Source of the DNA: Hanleya hanleyi
Taxonomy: Eukaryota > Mollusca > Polyplacophora > Lepidopleurida > Hanleyidae
Length of the DNA: 64,000 nt
Direction: 5' to 3'
Assembly: GCA_036873755.1 (NCBI GenBank)
Contig: JAVTVY010019045.1
Span: forward strand, 1-64,000
This document shows, piece after piece, positions 26,901 through 41,900 of this stretch. The notes below the pieces were generated by a model. The model saw only the letters and a list, made by a program, of their open reading frames with translations. It made no database searches and was not told the DNA's origin. Each line of letters starts with the position of its first letter. The first letter of the stretch is position 1. Position numbers and translations under genes: made by a program.

Positions 26901-29900
26901 ACAAAGGGTCATAACTCTTGAAAATAGAAGTGAAATGGGGAGAAACTTTTCACTGCACAACTGTGGGGCACTGACCACATATCATGCAAATTCGTACTTG
27001 TTTATACAATATTAACCAAGATCCAGCCCGGACACGTCCCATTCACAGAGATTTCAGAAAAAGGGCCATAACTTTTGAAAATTATACCGGAACTCGGAAA
27101 AAAACACTCTACGCTGCACAACTACGTGACACTGGCCACATTCCATGCAAGTTTCAATCCTGTCCATCAAATATTAACCGAGATATCGCGCGGACAAGAC
27201 ATTCGGACGGACGGATGGATGGACAGACGGACGGACAAAGCGAGGGGGGGGGGCATAATTATATCAAAATGCTACATCGTTTGAGACAAACTAGTCTTCT
27301 ATGTTTTTGTTTTGTTTCATTTCTGTCTTTTCTGAGCTGAACTGTATTCTCAGGACAAGCTTTTCTCAATATTCTCAGAATTAACAGTTTACGAAGAACA
27401 ATCAGACAAAAACAATCACCTACACCTAGCTAGGTGATGAGCATATTCTAATTCACATAAACATTTAAAATGATTGAAAATAATTAAACTCCATTTGTCA
27501 ATGTTTTTACGGCTTAAGAAACAGGCCTGTGCTGTTATGATGCACAGAAATCCCCATTCTTCTGGAGGTGTCCCAATTCCAGTTTTAGAAGACCCCCTTT
27601 TATGGGTTAGCATAGTATTTTGCAGTATCCTGTATTTAACCCTGAAGTACCTGTTACCAATTTTCTAAATATGGGAACCTGAGAAAATATTACAACACAT
27701 TCCCGAGGGCTAATAAATTAGTCTCCATGTGATAGTCATACCTAGGTTAGCGAGTACAGTGTCCCTCTCCACCTCCGTCTCCTTAATCTTGTTTTGTAGT
27801 TGGACCAGTTTCTCTTCATACTGAAGTTTCAGGCTATGCAGTCTCCGCTGACTTGTCTCCAATTCATCGATCAGTTTTTGTTTAATGGATATCTCACATG
27901 TCAGTTCGGCCAGATCCTCGTGAATGTTGTCTGAATCTGAAGAAACAATTTGTGACAGTCGATTAGCCTATGTTGTGAGATTGAGTACATAAGTCATCAG
28001 TGGGTCTCATTACATAAAGCTTGAAAAATACATAATTTTGTCTGTTAAAGTTAAGCTACATACAACCCTTTTTGTCTCATTATGGCTCTTGAAAATATAA
28101 ATTGGCAGCTGCATGTTAATTTTACATTGTGCATTTCTTGCTTCTCCACACTCAGATTTAAGCCGAGGCATATAAACAGGACAGAAGAACATGAATTAGT
28201 GTTGCGTCTTATTCTAGAAATATTGTGTACAGCCCAGTGGCTAAACAATGATTATGTCTTTTGATTACTTGAAAATCTCAGTTGTAGTTGTCCACCTTGA
28301 GCTATTCATTAATTGAATACGAGAAGAACAGATCAAGAATATAGTAGTCGTTCACCTTGAGCCATTCAGAAAGTGAATAGGAAGACAGATCAAGAATGAA
28401 AACAGGATGTACACACACTGGGATCAAGTACAACAGTTATATGCAAATGGATATGAATTGAGTTAAAAGTTTAGGTAAATCAGCAAAAACAGAAAATAAT
28501 CCTTGACTAATCCTCTAGAACAAACTGCACAGACCACGTCTTACAATGTACAAAAATACAAATACAAGAAAAATGTTCATTCCAAAAAAAAACATACGGT
28601 AACAAAATTGCAGTGATGCTTCTTAAATGGCCAGTATAATTCAATGAAATAAAATAGAATATGGTCATGCTATGTGGTTCAGCTCGGTCTGGGTAATAAG
28701 CCTTGGACTATCTGTTCACTTCTCCCCCTACCATGGAATAAATGGTACAGTTCACCGCTATTATGCTTGTAACAGCGACTGTACCATCCATGTGACATAT
28801 AAACTGAGTCGGAGGATTCAGTGATTTTAAAATTGTCCAAATCTTATTGTCAGGTTCAAAGGAGACATCACTGAAAATTTGAGGTTACCTGCATAAAATG
28901 TCCAATAGAGAAAAGAATCTGGTAGATAGACAAATAAAGGACCTATAAACTTATTATTACATGAACTGATTTTGTAGCTTATATCAGCACTTGTCAACAA
29001 AAAGATTTTTCAAATGAGTTGAAGACAATTGCTTGAATCCAGGGCTCTCAAGGAGAGGCGAGCGATCACTCGCGCGCGCCTCCTGCTCGCCTGAAATCAA
29101 AAAATGGCGAGTGGTTCACCACTCGCCTGTTTTCGTCGGTCAGAATAAAATTTAATGACATCTTCAGCTGTTGCTGTCAAGTTCTTGGCTCCAAAATATC
29201 TTGTTGTTCATCATTGGCACGTTTCATAGGTCAGAATAAAATTTAATGACATCTTCAGCTGTCGTAAAATTCTTGGTTTCGTAAAGATCTTGTTGTTCAG
29301 CAATTTCGGAAGGCTTCCCGCCATTTCCGCTTCATGTGTTTGTGCAAAAAGTAAAACCCTGTATGGGAACGAAATTACAGATCCGTTACGGGTAGACTGG
29401 TTGCCTCCCTTGTATTTCCATACAGACACGTTTGGAGCCGTGGGTTATGATTTCCACAAATATAAAATCCGTCAAACACCACGGCTCAAACCACCATGGC
29501 ATCATGCCGTTTTAAACATTAGTTTCCGATTTTGTTTTACATTACATCACTCCGTTTTAAACATTAGTTTTCGATATTGATTTACTCTCGCTGTTACGCG
29601 GACTTGACTTTCGTCCCACGATCAAGTCCATGCTTTTCATTGCTCTCACGCAATTCCGGTGCCAAGCACGCGTGCGTTTTCGTTCGTGACAATTTTGTCA
29701 CTGTTAGCAAGCTGTTATCGGAAAATTGCACGATGTCGAATCCGAAAGGAAAGCCGATAGAACTATCGACGTACCTAAAATGGGGAGAGGAACTTACACC
29801 AGTGTTCCGAATTAAAGAAGACTACAACACCGTTCTGAACCGCGCATATGTGACCCACATATTCTGTGATGTACTTGTAGAAGTAATTTCAGCATTTCAC

Positions 29901-32900
29901 TCGCCTCAGGAATTTCTCAGGCGAGTGATAAAAGCACTCGCCTCACTCGCCTGAGCTTAAATTCAAGAGAGTGACGAATCACTCGCCTTCATTTTGCTCC
30001 TTGAGAGCCCTGGAATCTAGTTTTGTTTTGATTTAAGCATCTCAAAAGAGACACTATGATACATTCCTGAAATCCCATCTATTATCACCGCTACTGCTGC
30101 CATGATTACAACAATGCTTTGGTAACGTGCTGAGTGAAAAGTGTGACTTACTGAACATTCTAATCAACAGGTGTTACTATGCCATGGGTCATATAGTACT
30201 GTTACATCAAGGGTTAGTTATCAAAGACATTATCATGGTAACATAGCAATGCGGGATGATGTCATGGCACCATTTGATGATGTCATGGCAATGCATGATT
30301 GTATCGTGGCAATGCGATGATGTCCTGATAACATGGTACCATGGTAATGTGCGATGAGTCAGGTTAAAGAGTGACGATATCATGGTAACATATGATGATT
30401 CTATCGTAACATTGTGTGATGGTACCATGGTAATGTGTGATGGTACCATGGTGATGTGTGATGGTACCATAGTAACATGTGATCACATGTAAATGTGTGA
30501 TGGTACCATGGTGACGTGCTCTCATGGTAATGTGTGATGGTGTTTTGGTAATGTGTGATGGTGCCATAGTAACATGTGATCGCATGGTTATGTGTGATGG
30601 TGCCATGTTAATGTGTGATGGTACCATGGTAATGTGTGATGGTGCCATGGTAACATGTGATCTCATGGTAATGTGTGATGGTGCCATGGTAACATGTGAT
30701 CTCATGGTAATGTGTGATGGTGCCATGGTAATGTGTGGTGGTACCATGGTAATGTGTGATGGTGCTATGGTGACATGTGATCTCATGGTAATGTGTGATG
30801 GTACCATGGTAATGTGTGATGGTATCATGGTAACATGTGATCTCATGATTATGTGTGATGGTACCATGGTAATGTATGATGGTACCATGGTAATGTGTGC
30901 TGATGTCATGGTTATGTGTGACGGTGTCGTGGTAATGTGTGGTGTTTCCATGGTAACATGTGATCTCATGGTAATGTGTGATATTACCACATCAACTTGT
31001 GATCTCATGCTAATATATGATGGTACCATGGTAATGTGTGCTGATGTCATGGTTATGTGTGATGGTGTCATGGTAATGTGTGGTGTTTCCATGGTAACAT
31101 GTGATCTCATGGTAATGTGTGATATTACCATATCAACTTGTGATCTCATGGTAATGTATGATGGTACCATGGTAATGTGTGCTGATGTCATGGTTATGTG
31201 TGACGGTGTCATGGTAATGTGTGGTGTTTCCATGGTAACATGTGATCTCATGGTAATGTGTGATATTACCATATCAACTTGTGATCTCATGGTAATGTAT
31301 GATGGTACCATGGTAATGTGTGCTGATGTCATGGTTATGTGTGACGGTGTCATGGTAATGTGTGGTGTTTCCATGGTAACATGTGATCTCATGGTAATGT
31401 GTGATATTACCATATCAACTTCTGATCTCATGGTAATGTATGATGGTACCATGGTAATGTGTGCTGATGTCAAGGTTATGTATGACAGTGTCATGGTAAT
31501 GTGTGGCGGGGCCATGATAACGTGTGATGGTAACATAGTAGCATGTTTCAGTATTTTGCCCACCTTGATCTTCCTCCTGCTCAGTGTCAGAGCTTGTACT
31601 CTCTCCTAGTTCATCTGCCTCATCCTCTTCATCAAGTTCTCCTTCAGACTCATCTTGGAGGTCTCCATTATGGCCATTCATCGCCTGGAAAACAAAAACA
31701 ACAAAACAATCATTAACTCCAATCGAAATATGGAATTCCCAAACCACTGGCCGAAAGATGATATCTACAGCAATTTCTGGAGCATCAAATGTCCAGTCAC
31801 TCTCTAACTGAGTCAATCATTATACAAACATTGGGAAATGGTACTTTTAATCCAGTGCTGACTGCCCACTGATATATTATTCCAGTAAATGCAAGAAGGG
31901 CGCAAAAGTGTGAGTTACCTCCCCTAGAATATCCTCTTCCATTTCTTCATTGGCTTCATCTTTGTCCTTCTCATCATCACTGATGTTCTCTTTGTCACTT
32001 CTAAAAGAAAAGCAACACATGATAATCAGGGATTTGGGATATATATAATCACTGTACAATAAACCATAATCTAATGAGCACATTTGCCAAAATAAACAAT
32101 TTCTAGTGAGTTCAGTTTATCTTTTATTTTAAAGTAATCGTAAACCCTCAAGTAAAGTTTCCGTCAAATGAAAGACCATTGCAAACAGTGTGGGAAAATA
32201 TTTATTGTAATTTTTTACGATTTTATTACATAGAGTAAACTGCAAATAAAGCATGGTATTCTATGGTGGTCTGTTGCAATCATATCTAGGTCCAGTGATG
32301 TCACACTGCCTTAATACATATATTTCAAACTTTGTATGCACTTTCCAATGCTTGATTCAAGCTTAAGGTGTGTATACTTGGAGTTTCAACACCGACTCAC
32401 TGTTCCAATGTGCATGTTTCACCAAAGTCTGGGAGATTAAATGCAAGATTCAAATTGACTTGACACTTATGAGTTACCATCTCCCAGATTTTGGTGAAAC
32501 ATGCACATTGGAACAGTGTGTCTGTGTTGAAACTCAAAGAATAGAGACCTTAAGCTTGAATCAATCACTGAAAAGTGAATTTACAATTTGAAATATATGT
32601 ATTAAGGCAGTGACGTCACTGGAACTAGATATGATTGCAATAGACCACCATAGAATACCATGCTTTATTTGCAATTTAATAAAATCGTAAAAAAATATTT
32701 TCTGACACTGTTCGCAAGGGTCTTTCATTTGATGGAAACTTTACTTGAGGGTTTTCGATCATTTTAATAATCTCAGCTGATTCTCTTCTTCCAATAATCT
32801 CAGCTGATTCTCTTCTTCCAATAATCTCAGCTGATTCTCTTCTTCCAATAATCTCAGCTGATTTAAAATGTTCTTTTTCTTGTTAGTGAACTGTAGAACT

Positions 32901-35900
32901 GTACATGTCTTATTTGCAATAAACTACTGTACTATATGTAATTCATTGAAAGTTAATGGAGAGAAGTTTAGAATTCAAAAAGAACAATATTCAATATTAC
33001 AAGTTCTTATTACAAGTATGAGAATTCACATTCCTGGAAAAGTATGAAACCTTCGTAACGTACCACTACCAAGATTTTAACCCTGGTTTGGAAATTTCAG
33101 GTACAACTTTTGTTTTTTAAAACTTCTCTGTAAGATTTTGAAATGTGTTGAGATTACAGCTCAATACTCTAACACAAGGAAAGTGTGATGGTGAGGGTTG
33201 GGGGTAATGTTGTTTGAGTAGAACATACTCATGGATGGCCTGCCGTGACCTTGATCCTTGTAATTTCTTGGCTTTCTTCATTTTGTGCAAATCTTTCTTG
33301 GCCGCCTGGAGCAGAGAGGAGACACTGTTATCTGGTGATAGTGGTATATCCATACTACTCGTCAAAGGAACAGCACCGAACGACCTCGACATGGGACTGG
33401 TGGCGGTGCGGGACGGGGATCGGGCAACGGCCTTCTGCATCACTTCACAGTGAGCATCTGATTCTATCAGTTTGGTCCTGTAATCATGGTAATACAATTT
33501 TATGCGATAGTTGGCAACAATCTACTAGCAAAATAAATGAAATTGGAAAACTTTTTGATGCTTTGAATGTTGTATCAGAATACTGCATATCATGATCAAG
33601 AAACTTTGAACTGACCCGTCTTAATAATTCAGATATCCCATGATGCAGCACCAACAATCATTTCTCTGCAGTATTTTATCTTCAATTCTGTTCTTTGTTG
33701 CTTGTACACTTTCAATATACATAGGATTATCCACTTTCTTGCCCGTCAAACCCATCGTCTATATGAGCTCTCAACATGTCGTGAGCATCATACTCTATAC
33801 GGCTAATACCGAGCAGGGTGGAGAGTATACCGAAATGGATTAATTACCTTAAATCTTCAGTCTGTTTGATATATTCTTCTATGGTTTTGCTAACTTCCTC
33901 ATTTCCTATCTCCAAGGCTAAAATAAAATACAACAAATGTACATCAACTTGATTAGCTTCTTATGCAATGATTGCCCTATTTTGATGACCACAAAATAGA
34001 ACAATTCTTTCCCACATCAACTACTCAGGTAAGAAATCATTGTCTGCTTTCAAAGATATTTTGTACATGTTATTTTTAACAACACTATCTTACATTACAG
34101 TTCCAGGTGAAACAATTTCTAAACTACATTAAAATACCTGCATTGTCTTTATTGACAAATTTGGTTGTACCATTTTGGGCCACAAGCTTGATACCAGTGA
34201 TATGTGATACAAAACTATAAGCGCAACAGTAAATCCCCTAATAATTCAATCTTCCTATTAAATTTAATTACTCCCAACTTTGCAGACAAGTCATTCAAAT
34301 AAATTTAAGTACCCTCTAAAAGTGATGGAATATTTGCATGATTTTCAACCATATTGTCAACTTCCTGTTCCACTAAACTTGATCATCCCAAGTTTATGCA
34401 GGCGAATTTCATTCCGTGTAATCAATTATTAGAGGATAATAATACACTAAATACTATTAAACTAGGTACATGTATTTATGTATTTCCATGACAACCAGAA
34501 CCTACCAGTTCCTCCGGTCAATTTGAAGGCCTCCACCTGCATGAGAAGCTGGACATTCCGTGCCTTCACAGATTCCAAAGTCTCATTCATGGCTTTTATC
34601 CTCGACCGTAATTTGTTGTTTTCTGTCTGCAGCATCGTGTTTTCATGGAACATGTCATTCACACATTCCACCCCATCTGCGTCCACAAGTCGCTTACCCT
34701 AAAGGTGATAAACCAATGTTCAAATGTGAGATGAAAATTTCACATTGAAATAGAGATGCATAGCTGCTGTAGTTCAAAATAAGCCAATTAAAACCAGTAA
34801 TAATTTTATTATGTGCCCATGGATAGACGAGGTAATATATTGTGATCAAGATGTCTGTCCGTCTGTCCATCAACTCATTTTTGGGTATACCAAGCACCCC
34901 ATGTCTATTTATTTTGAGGCCAAAAGGTCAAGGTCACGCCTGCAAATGTGAGAAAAAAATGCCAAATTATTTTTTTCTCACAGCTCGAGCTCACGGATTT
35001 GGATTATGATGAAATTTCAAGCATGCCTCAAACTCATGTCAAGTGTGAAGCATATTGATTCTGATGCACGTCTGTCCATCAGTCAGTCTGTAAACTGTTT
35101 TTGTCTTTGTGACATCTCCTGTTCGAGAATTAGGTGAGTGAGTACCTGAGTGATTTAATGTCACTTTCGGCAATCTTTCAATCTTATCACAAAATCCCAT
35201 TCCTGTTCACGGCTGGGAACCCCATGGGTCCTATTCCTTTTCGCACCCAGAAACCCAAAGTCATCCCAGTTAGTAGACTCCTTAAGACAAGCTGTCTGAG
35301 GAGATGAGGTCCTTATATTCAGAATTGGTTTTGGTACTAAACTTTGGGTATACCTGGCATATTGGACATAAATGCAGGGCTCGACATTAAAGACTACCCA
35401 AGACAGGTGAATGTAGCACTGGGGCAGGTAGTTTCTAAAGGCCCATTCTCACGGTGCGATTTATAGTAACAACTTGCAGCATACAACTCAGTTGCATCGT
35501 GAGAACACTCGTACAATTTTAGTCGCATGCTACAAGTCATATGAAATAGGGCAGGTCCTATTTCATGCTACAAATCGCGGGATTCCCCCGCCAAGTTGTT
35601 ACTACAAATCGCATCGTGAGAATGGGCCTTAAGCTGACATGCCCAAATGGACAGGCCGTTTTCGCTGAATAAATTCGCCAGCTGTGCATCTGTCGCGACT
35701 ATTGAAGACAATGAAGTTTTTACAGTATCGGTATGGCAGAACTTGTCAAATTTACAGTGAAGCGAGACTTTTACGTATATTTTGTTCGTTTTTTTTCTTA
35801 GCTCGAGTGCATTCCTTCCCGCATAGTGTATTTGCCATGATGCTCCAGCACATGGTTTTTCTCCCGACTTGGCCGTTAGGCATTCGCTCATTTGCTGACG

Positions 35901-38900
35901 TTGGTCTCACTGGGGCCTATCAGCCAATCGCGGAGGAACTTATTTACTCTGCAGCCAGTCGCAAAATGGCGGCCAAACAATTTTCGCTGTCAAAGTTGGG
36001 TAAGTAGGAGTGAACCTTGGACAAGTAAATTTGCATATCCACCTGCCCAACAGGACAGGTGATCTAAAGATCTAACGTCAAGCCCTGAGAAGACCATAGT
36101 AATTGTGAGGTCAAAAGGTCAAAGCCACTGTCACTTAGGCCAAAAACCTGAAAAAAGGATCACAAGTACATTTTGGGTACAAAACAATATCTTTCATGGT
36201 TACCAGATGTCTGCATTGTCATTCTGATATCTCCCTGTGCGCATTGGCTCTTGTTTAACTGACCTATGTGAGTTTTCTGTTCTGTCCAATTACAGTACAT
36301 CCATTATATGCTCATACTACACAATGACTGAGCTATTTAAGAGTCCGTCACTACCTGTTTCATTCCTGGTTTCACAAAAATGGCCAGGACAATTTTTGTG
36401 ACTAAGACTTGCTGACATCTGTCCAACATGTATGACAGTTTGAGACATACCGTTTTATAGTCATTGAGTTCCTGTTGTAGGGTGACTATTTCTGTCCTGA
36501 GAGCTGCCAACTGTTTACTGGTCTTATCCTGGTTTGACACCACTTTGTTTTTGATATTCCTCGCCCGATTGGCGTATTTCAAAGTATTTAGCGTTTCTAC
36601 AAAGTCCCTGTCTGACGGTGAAACACAAGCGATCATCAGTGTACGACTGGAATCATGAAAGAAAAGGAAATATAATTATCATTAGAATGATAGTGTGTTA
36701 CAGAAATTTAACTCTCCAATTCAAGGGAGATAACTCCTTTTCCCCCTCACCTCTCCAATTTCTCACCACATAATTTTGTAATATCAGTTTCTGCCAGTAT
36801 TCTCTGTAACCATGTAAACTCCCTCTCCCTGTAGACTACTCCCCTCCATCAATTGTTTCCACCATGTATTTTCCCCCATTTGATTGTGTCTATTAGGAGT
36901 ATTCCATTACTTTGCACGGATTGTGTGGATTAGAGAGATATGTAAGGGGTGGGAAAGGTTGACATATGGCGACTGAAAAAGCAACAAGGCAGGCTTCTCT
37001 CTCCACTTCACATTCAGACCCAAGAATACGGAGGATTCTCGGACACAGTCTCAGTATCCCAGCCACACTTTTATTGCAGATGTTCATGTAGTTTATGAAG
37101 AAACCACACAGCCCCTAGCACCGGGTTGGGGGAATTAGATACGGGAGATGTGATGACAGATCAGCTCAAATAATTCACTCATCTGGTGTTAACGGATAAG
37201 CATCGAGGGTGTAAACATGGCAAATGCAAGAACAACCAGAAAACAAACCTGTAATGCAGCTTTATTGGATAATGAATATAATTGTTCACCATCAACTAAT
37301 GAATTGACAGAATAGTTGAAATCACTTGGATAAAAGTAATCCCCGATAGCTAACAACATGGCTTCAATGGTGTCTCTATATAAACACCTGAGAAGTAAGT
37401 CATTATCTCACCTGTTCCCCCCTAACGAGTCCTGTAAAAGTCGAGTTATTTTGGAATCCCTATAAGGCACATGGGTAGCCTTCTTTGTCACATCCCCTAG
37501 TGCTGATATCACATTGCCCAGGGCCAACTGAATTAAAGAAAACATCTCTTATCACAGGTGAAACTTCACTGGTTTGATTTCATCTTTAGCACAGTTAAGA
37601 TTCCAGTGATCATAGAACTATTGTATCTTTGCATCTCACATTTCATTTCGATAGCCTGAATTCGGTATATTCACAAAGAAATGAAATCACACTACCAAGA
37701 CATCCAAGTCGATTTTCTGTATAAATGGATGCTGCACCAACAGACAACTGATATTTTATCTTTAATCCTGGATTCCAGAACAATATTTCATCAACCAAAA
37801 TGAAAAATCAGAACATTCTGATGGTCTCGTATTATCATCCGTGATTAACAATGATATATGTGTGTAAACTTTATTAAGCTTACCAGCCCACAGTTGATTG
37901 ATATACCCTCTTTAGCCCTATCCCCGGTAGCACCAGTTCGTTTTAATCTCTCTGACCCCGCTAAATCTACAAAGTGGAATTTTGCCGTCAGAGTTTCAAA
38001 TTCCACACTCATCTGTGTCGGGTCCGTCTCTTTATCTAAATTATCTATGTCCTCCTCCTCTTCATCTGGATCCTGTCAACACATCAATAAATCAATCACA
38101 ATGTGAGGAAAGCATGGACAACTGCTGCAGTCGGGATTTATCACTGAAACCAGGTATCACTAGAAATGCAGCTTAAGAAGAAATTCAACTAAAATTCAAT
38201 TCTCTTGTCATTGTGCAGTTTCCCTACATTATATAGAATTATTACCTCTTATTACTGAACTATACTGAATGATAAGAAAAAAAGTAGAGTAGACTCAAAA
38301 TCTTCTAGTCTCCATCCTTTAGTGTTATTTTTTCAACTTATGGTTATCAACACCGCATGGTTACACATAACAAGCGTTCTGAGAACCCCAACATCTCGCC
38401 TTGTGGGGTCATCCGCCGAAGGTGCAGCAGTATCAAAAGCATACACGTAGAGCAAACAATAAGGTCTGGAATAGGTGATGTGGTACATACAATAATGTCT
38501 GGAATAGATTATCTGGTACAGACAATAACATCAGTCCCATGTGGGATTACTGGCAAAAGTTAACCCCATGTGGGATGGATAGGTCAGTGCCGTCGGATTA
38601 CTGGTACATAGGGCAGTCCAGTGTGAGATTACTGCTGGATAGGTCAGTCCCATGTGAGATTACTGCTGGATAGGCCAGCCCTGTGTAGGATTACTGCTAC
38701 ATGTAGGTGGACCAGTCCCATGTTATTACTGATGGATAGACCAGTCCCCTGTGGGATTACTGCTGGATAGTCCAGTCCCAAGTGGGATTACTGCTGGATA
38801 GGCCAGTCCTGTCTGGGATTACTGCTGGATAGAGGAGTCTCGTATGGGATTACTGCTGGATAGGACAGTCCCGTGTGGGATTACTGCTGCATACGGCAAT

Positions 38901-41900
38901 CCTGTATGGAATTACGGCTGAGGAGGCCAGTCCCGCGTGGGATTACTGCTGGATAGGCTAAACCTGTGTGGGATTACAGCGGAATAGGTCAGTCCCATGT
39001 AGAATTATGGCTGGATAGGTCAGTGCCATGTGGGATTACTGCTGCATATTGCAGTCCAGTGTCATATTACTTCTGGATAGGTCAGTCCCATGAGAGATTA
39101 CTGCTGCATAGGCCAGTCCCATGTGGAATTACAGCTGGATAGGCCAGTCCCATGTGGGATTACTGCAGGATAGGGCAGTCCGGTCTGGGATTACTGCTGG
39201 ATAGGTCAGTCCCGTGTGGCATTACTGCTGGATAGGCCAGTGCCATTTGGGATTACTGCTGGATAGGTCAGTCCTGTGTGAGATTTCTGCTGGATAGGCC
39301 AGTCCCAAATGGGATTACTGCTGGATAGACCAGTTCGGTCTGGGATTACTGCTGGATAGTTGAGTTCCATATGGGATTACTGCTGGATAGGTCAGTCCTG
39401 TGTGGCATTACTGTTGGATAGGCCAATGCCATTTGGGATTACTGCTGGATAGGTCAGTCCCGTGTGGGATTACTGCGGGAGAGCTGTGACCTAGGAAAAC
39501 ATGAAACACGTCCCAGTTTTATAATCATCCCACGAAAGGTTCAACAAACTTTCCATGTACAGATCCACAAGTAATTTTTGCCCAACAAAACCTTATCAAT
39601 GGAAAGGTACAAAGTCTAAACTGCAATAATTAGGACAAAAATTCATATTTAATGTCATGTTTCTTAAATAGCACATGCACATCGTCGAATCACATTGAAC
39701 TTGGGTAGCAAGTGTCAAACTCATCCAATGAAAGCTGACAGCTTCAGAAAACTTTCCATGTACAGGTGTACATGTATATACATGTACATTATTATTGGCA
39801 GATTACTTAGACAAAACACCTCAAAATTTGAACAAAAATTAATATTTCATCTCTTTACATCTGGTGTACAGATGTACATGTGCACTTCAGTTAAACGCAA
39901 AACTCTATCATTTGCCATAATTTGTAGAAAAATTAATATTTCATCTCACAAATAGCACAAGTACATCCTCCAATCATAAGAAACATGTGTACCAAGTTTC
40001 GTAATCATCCAATGAGAGCTGACAAATGCAGCAAACTTAACATGTACATGTACATACATGTAGAGGCCTACATGTACAATTTACCTAAACAGAAAACTCA
40101 TTCATTTGCCATAATTTGGAGAAAAATTAATATTTCTTCTCAAAATAGCACAGGTACATCCTCTAATCATAAGAAACATGTGTACCAAGTTTCATAATCA
40201 TCTAATGACAGCTGACAACTGCAACAAACTTTCTAAGTACAGATGTACATGTGCACTTCAGCTAAACGCAAAACTCTATCATAGGGATTTTAACATTGGA
40301 GCAAGCCAGGGGTAGTACTCCCAGCTGATATACCCACCCCCCATATTTTTTTTATATTTTTTCTAGATTTTTTTTTAATTTGCTAAACCAAAAACCTTAT
40401 CATTTCCAGGCAGGGGACACCGACACCGACATCCTCTTTCCCCCCTCACAATATCTCCCCTTTACTTCGTAAGGCGAGATAAAAATTAACATTCTTATCA
40501 ATTATTACACATATAACAAACAGATTTCACATCAAACATTTGCCAATCAAAGGGAAATAACTATTATTGTCTTGCATTGTGAACTTACATTTTCCACCAT
40601 CCTCTGCTGTCGTATATGCAAGGTGAAGATGGCGTGTGAGCGAGATGACTGTGTGTTCATGTTAGTACTGGCAGTGGCTCGAGATAAGGCACCTAATTTC
40701 AAACATTCTATTGTCTGAAATGGAATACAAATATCCATGTTAGAACAGTACAGGCCGATGATTCACATAGTATAGACACAAGGTATACACACATAGGAGA
40801 GTACAGCACACTTCACTCATATACTAAGACAAACAGGCCCAGGCAAATCTCTGTCAAGATTTGATTTGACTGGGTTCGTGCAGATGATTTAAGGGGCGAT
40901 AGAAAATATCACATTCTACAACTTAAGACTGAAATAAGAGAGAAAGACAACTGGTATTGAAGACAGATTACTTCTCTTCACATTAGATGGTTCTCACTTC
41001 AATGTAGATCTGACAACTCAAGAGTTTTGATGACTCTACCACAACCATTATCTCATAAAGTTCAATGTACTCACATCTTGTAAGGATACCACAGGTCTGG
41101 TTGTCACCCCTACAACATAAATACCCCCTTCGGCATCCTCATGGATTTTTATATTCGACTTTCGATTCTGTGGAAAAAAGATATATCGGTTGGATACAAT
41201 AAGCATGTAGACAGAATGCAAATAATAATCGATTCAGTCCACTAAATATGTGATTTAAATATTGTCACTAGTGCCATGTTAATTGTCGTCTACATCATAC
41301 ACATGTAAGGGTAGGTTACACCGAGCACAAACCTAAAATGGCATAAGGCAATGTCACAATCGAAATACATCAAAAGGTATCAAAAGTTGTGATGGAGTGG
41401 GTTTGGTTAAAGATCAGGTTGTCGAGTTGAGAAAGTGTAAACTTGTGTGGTTGATCATGATCTGATTATTGACTGTAGTTATAGAGGGAATGGATGGTTC
41501 ACAGGAGAGAATAGGTGCATCGATCAGGACAGGGATTCTTCATGATGGGAAGGAGTGTGGTAGGAAGCGGGTTCACAAGTGCCTGTACTAGCTTGTAGCT
41601 AGTGGGAATTTTCCTTCAGCTCAGTTGGTAAGAAGCTGGAGTCATGAGTGGGGGGGGGGGGGTTGGGGGTTGGTGGTTCAACTGCTGACCGGTGAACTTG
41701 ACCACTACAACACAAGCTTACCTGCATCGGATACATGTAGTTACAGGCATTAACACAATATACTGCTGAGCAGAACAATCCAGGCGACAGATGGGAAGTA
41801 AACGATGATACTTACTCTGGCCTCGCTTGGATCTCTCGTCGTATCCAATAAATCCAACACTTCCTCATTGTATAACTGAAATCATGGATTCAATCACATA

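Noticed and set aside
30364..31609. Long open frames on both strands (HITMVPS-type and MVMCDGT-type repeat proteins)
   Set aside because: They arise because the minisatellite unit lengths are multiples of three; both strands are open at once and there is no splice or start context.
31584..31811. Ser-rich plus-strand frame
   Set aside because: Antisense of the acidic KIF21 exon 15 (Glu/Asp codons read as Ser on the other strand).
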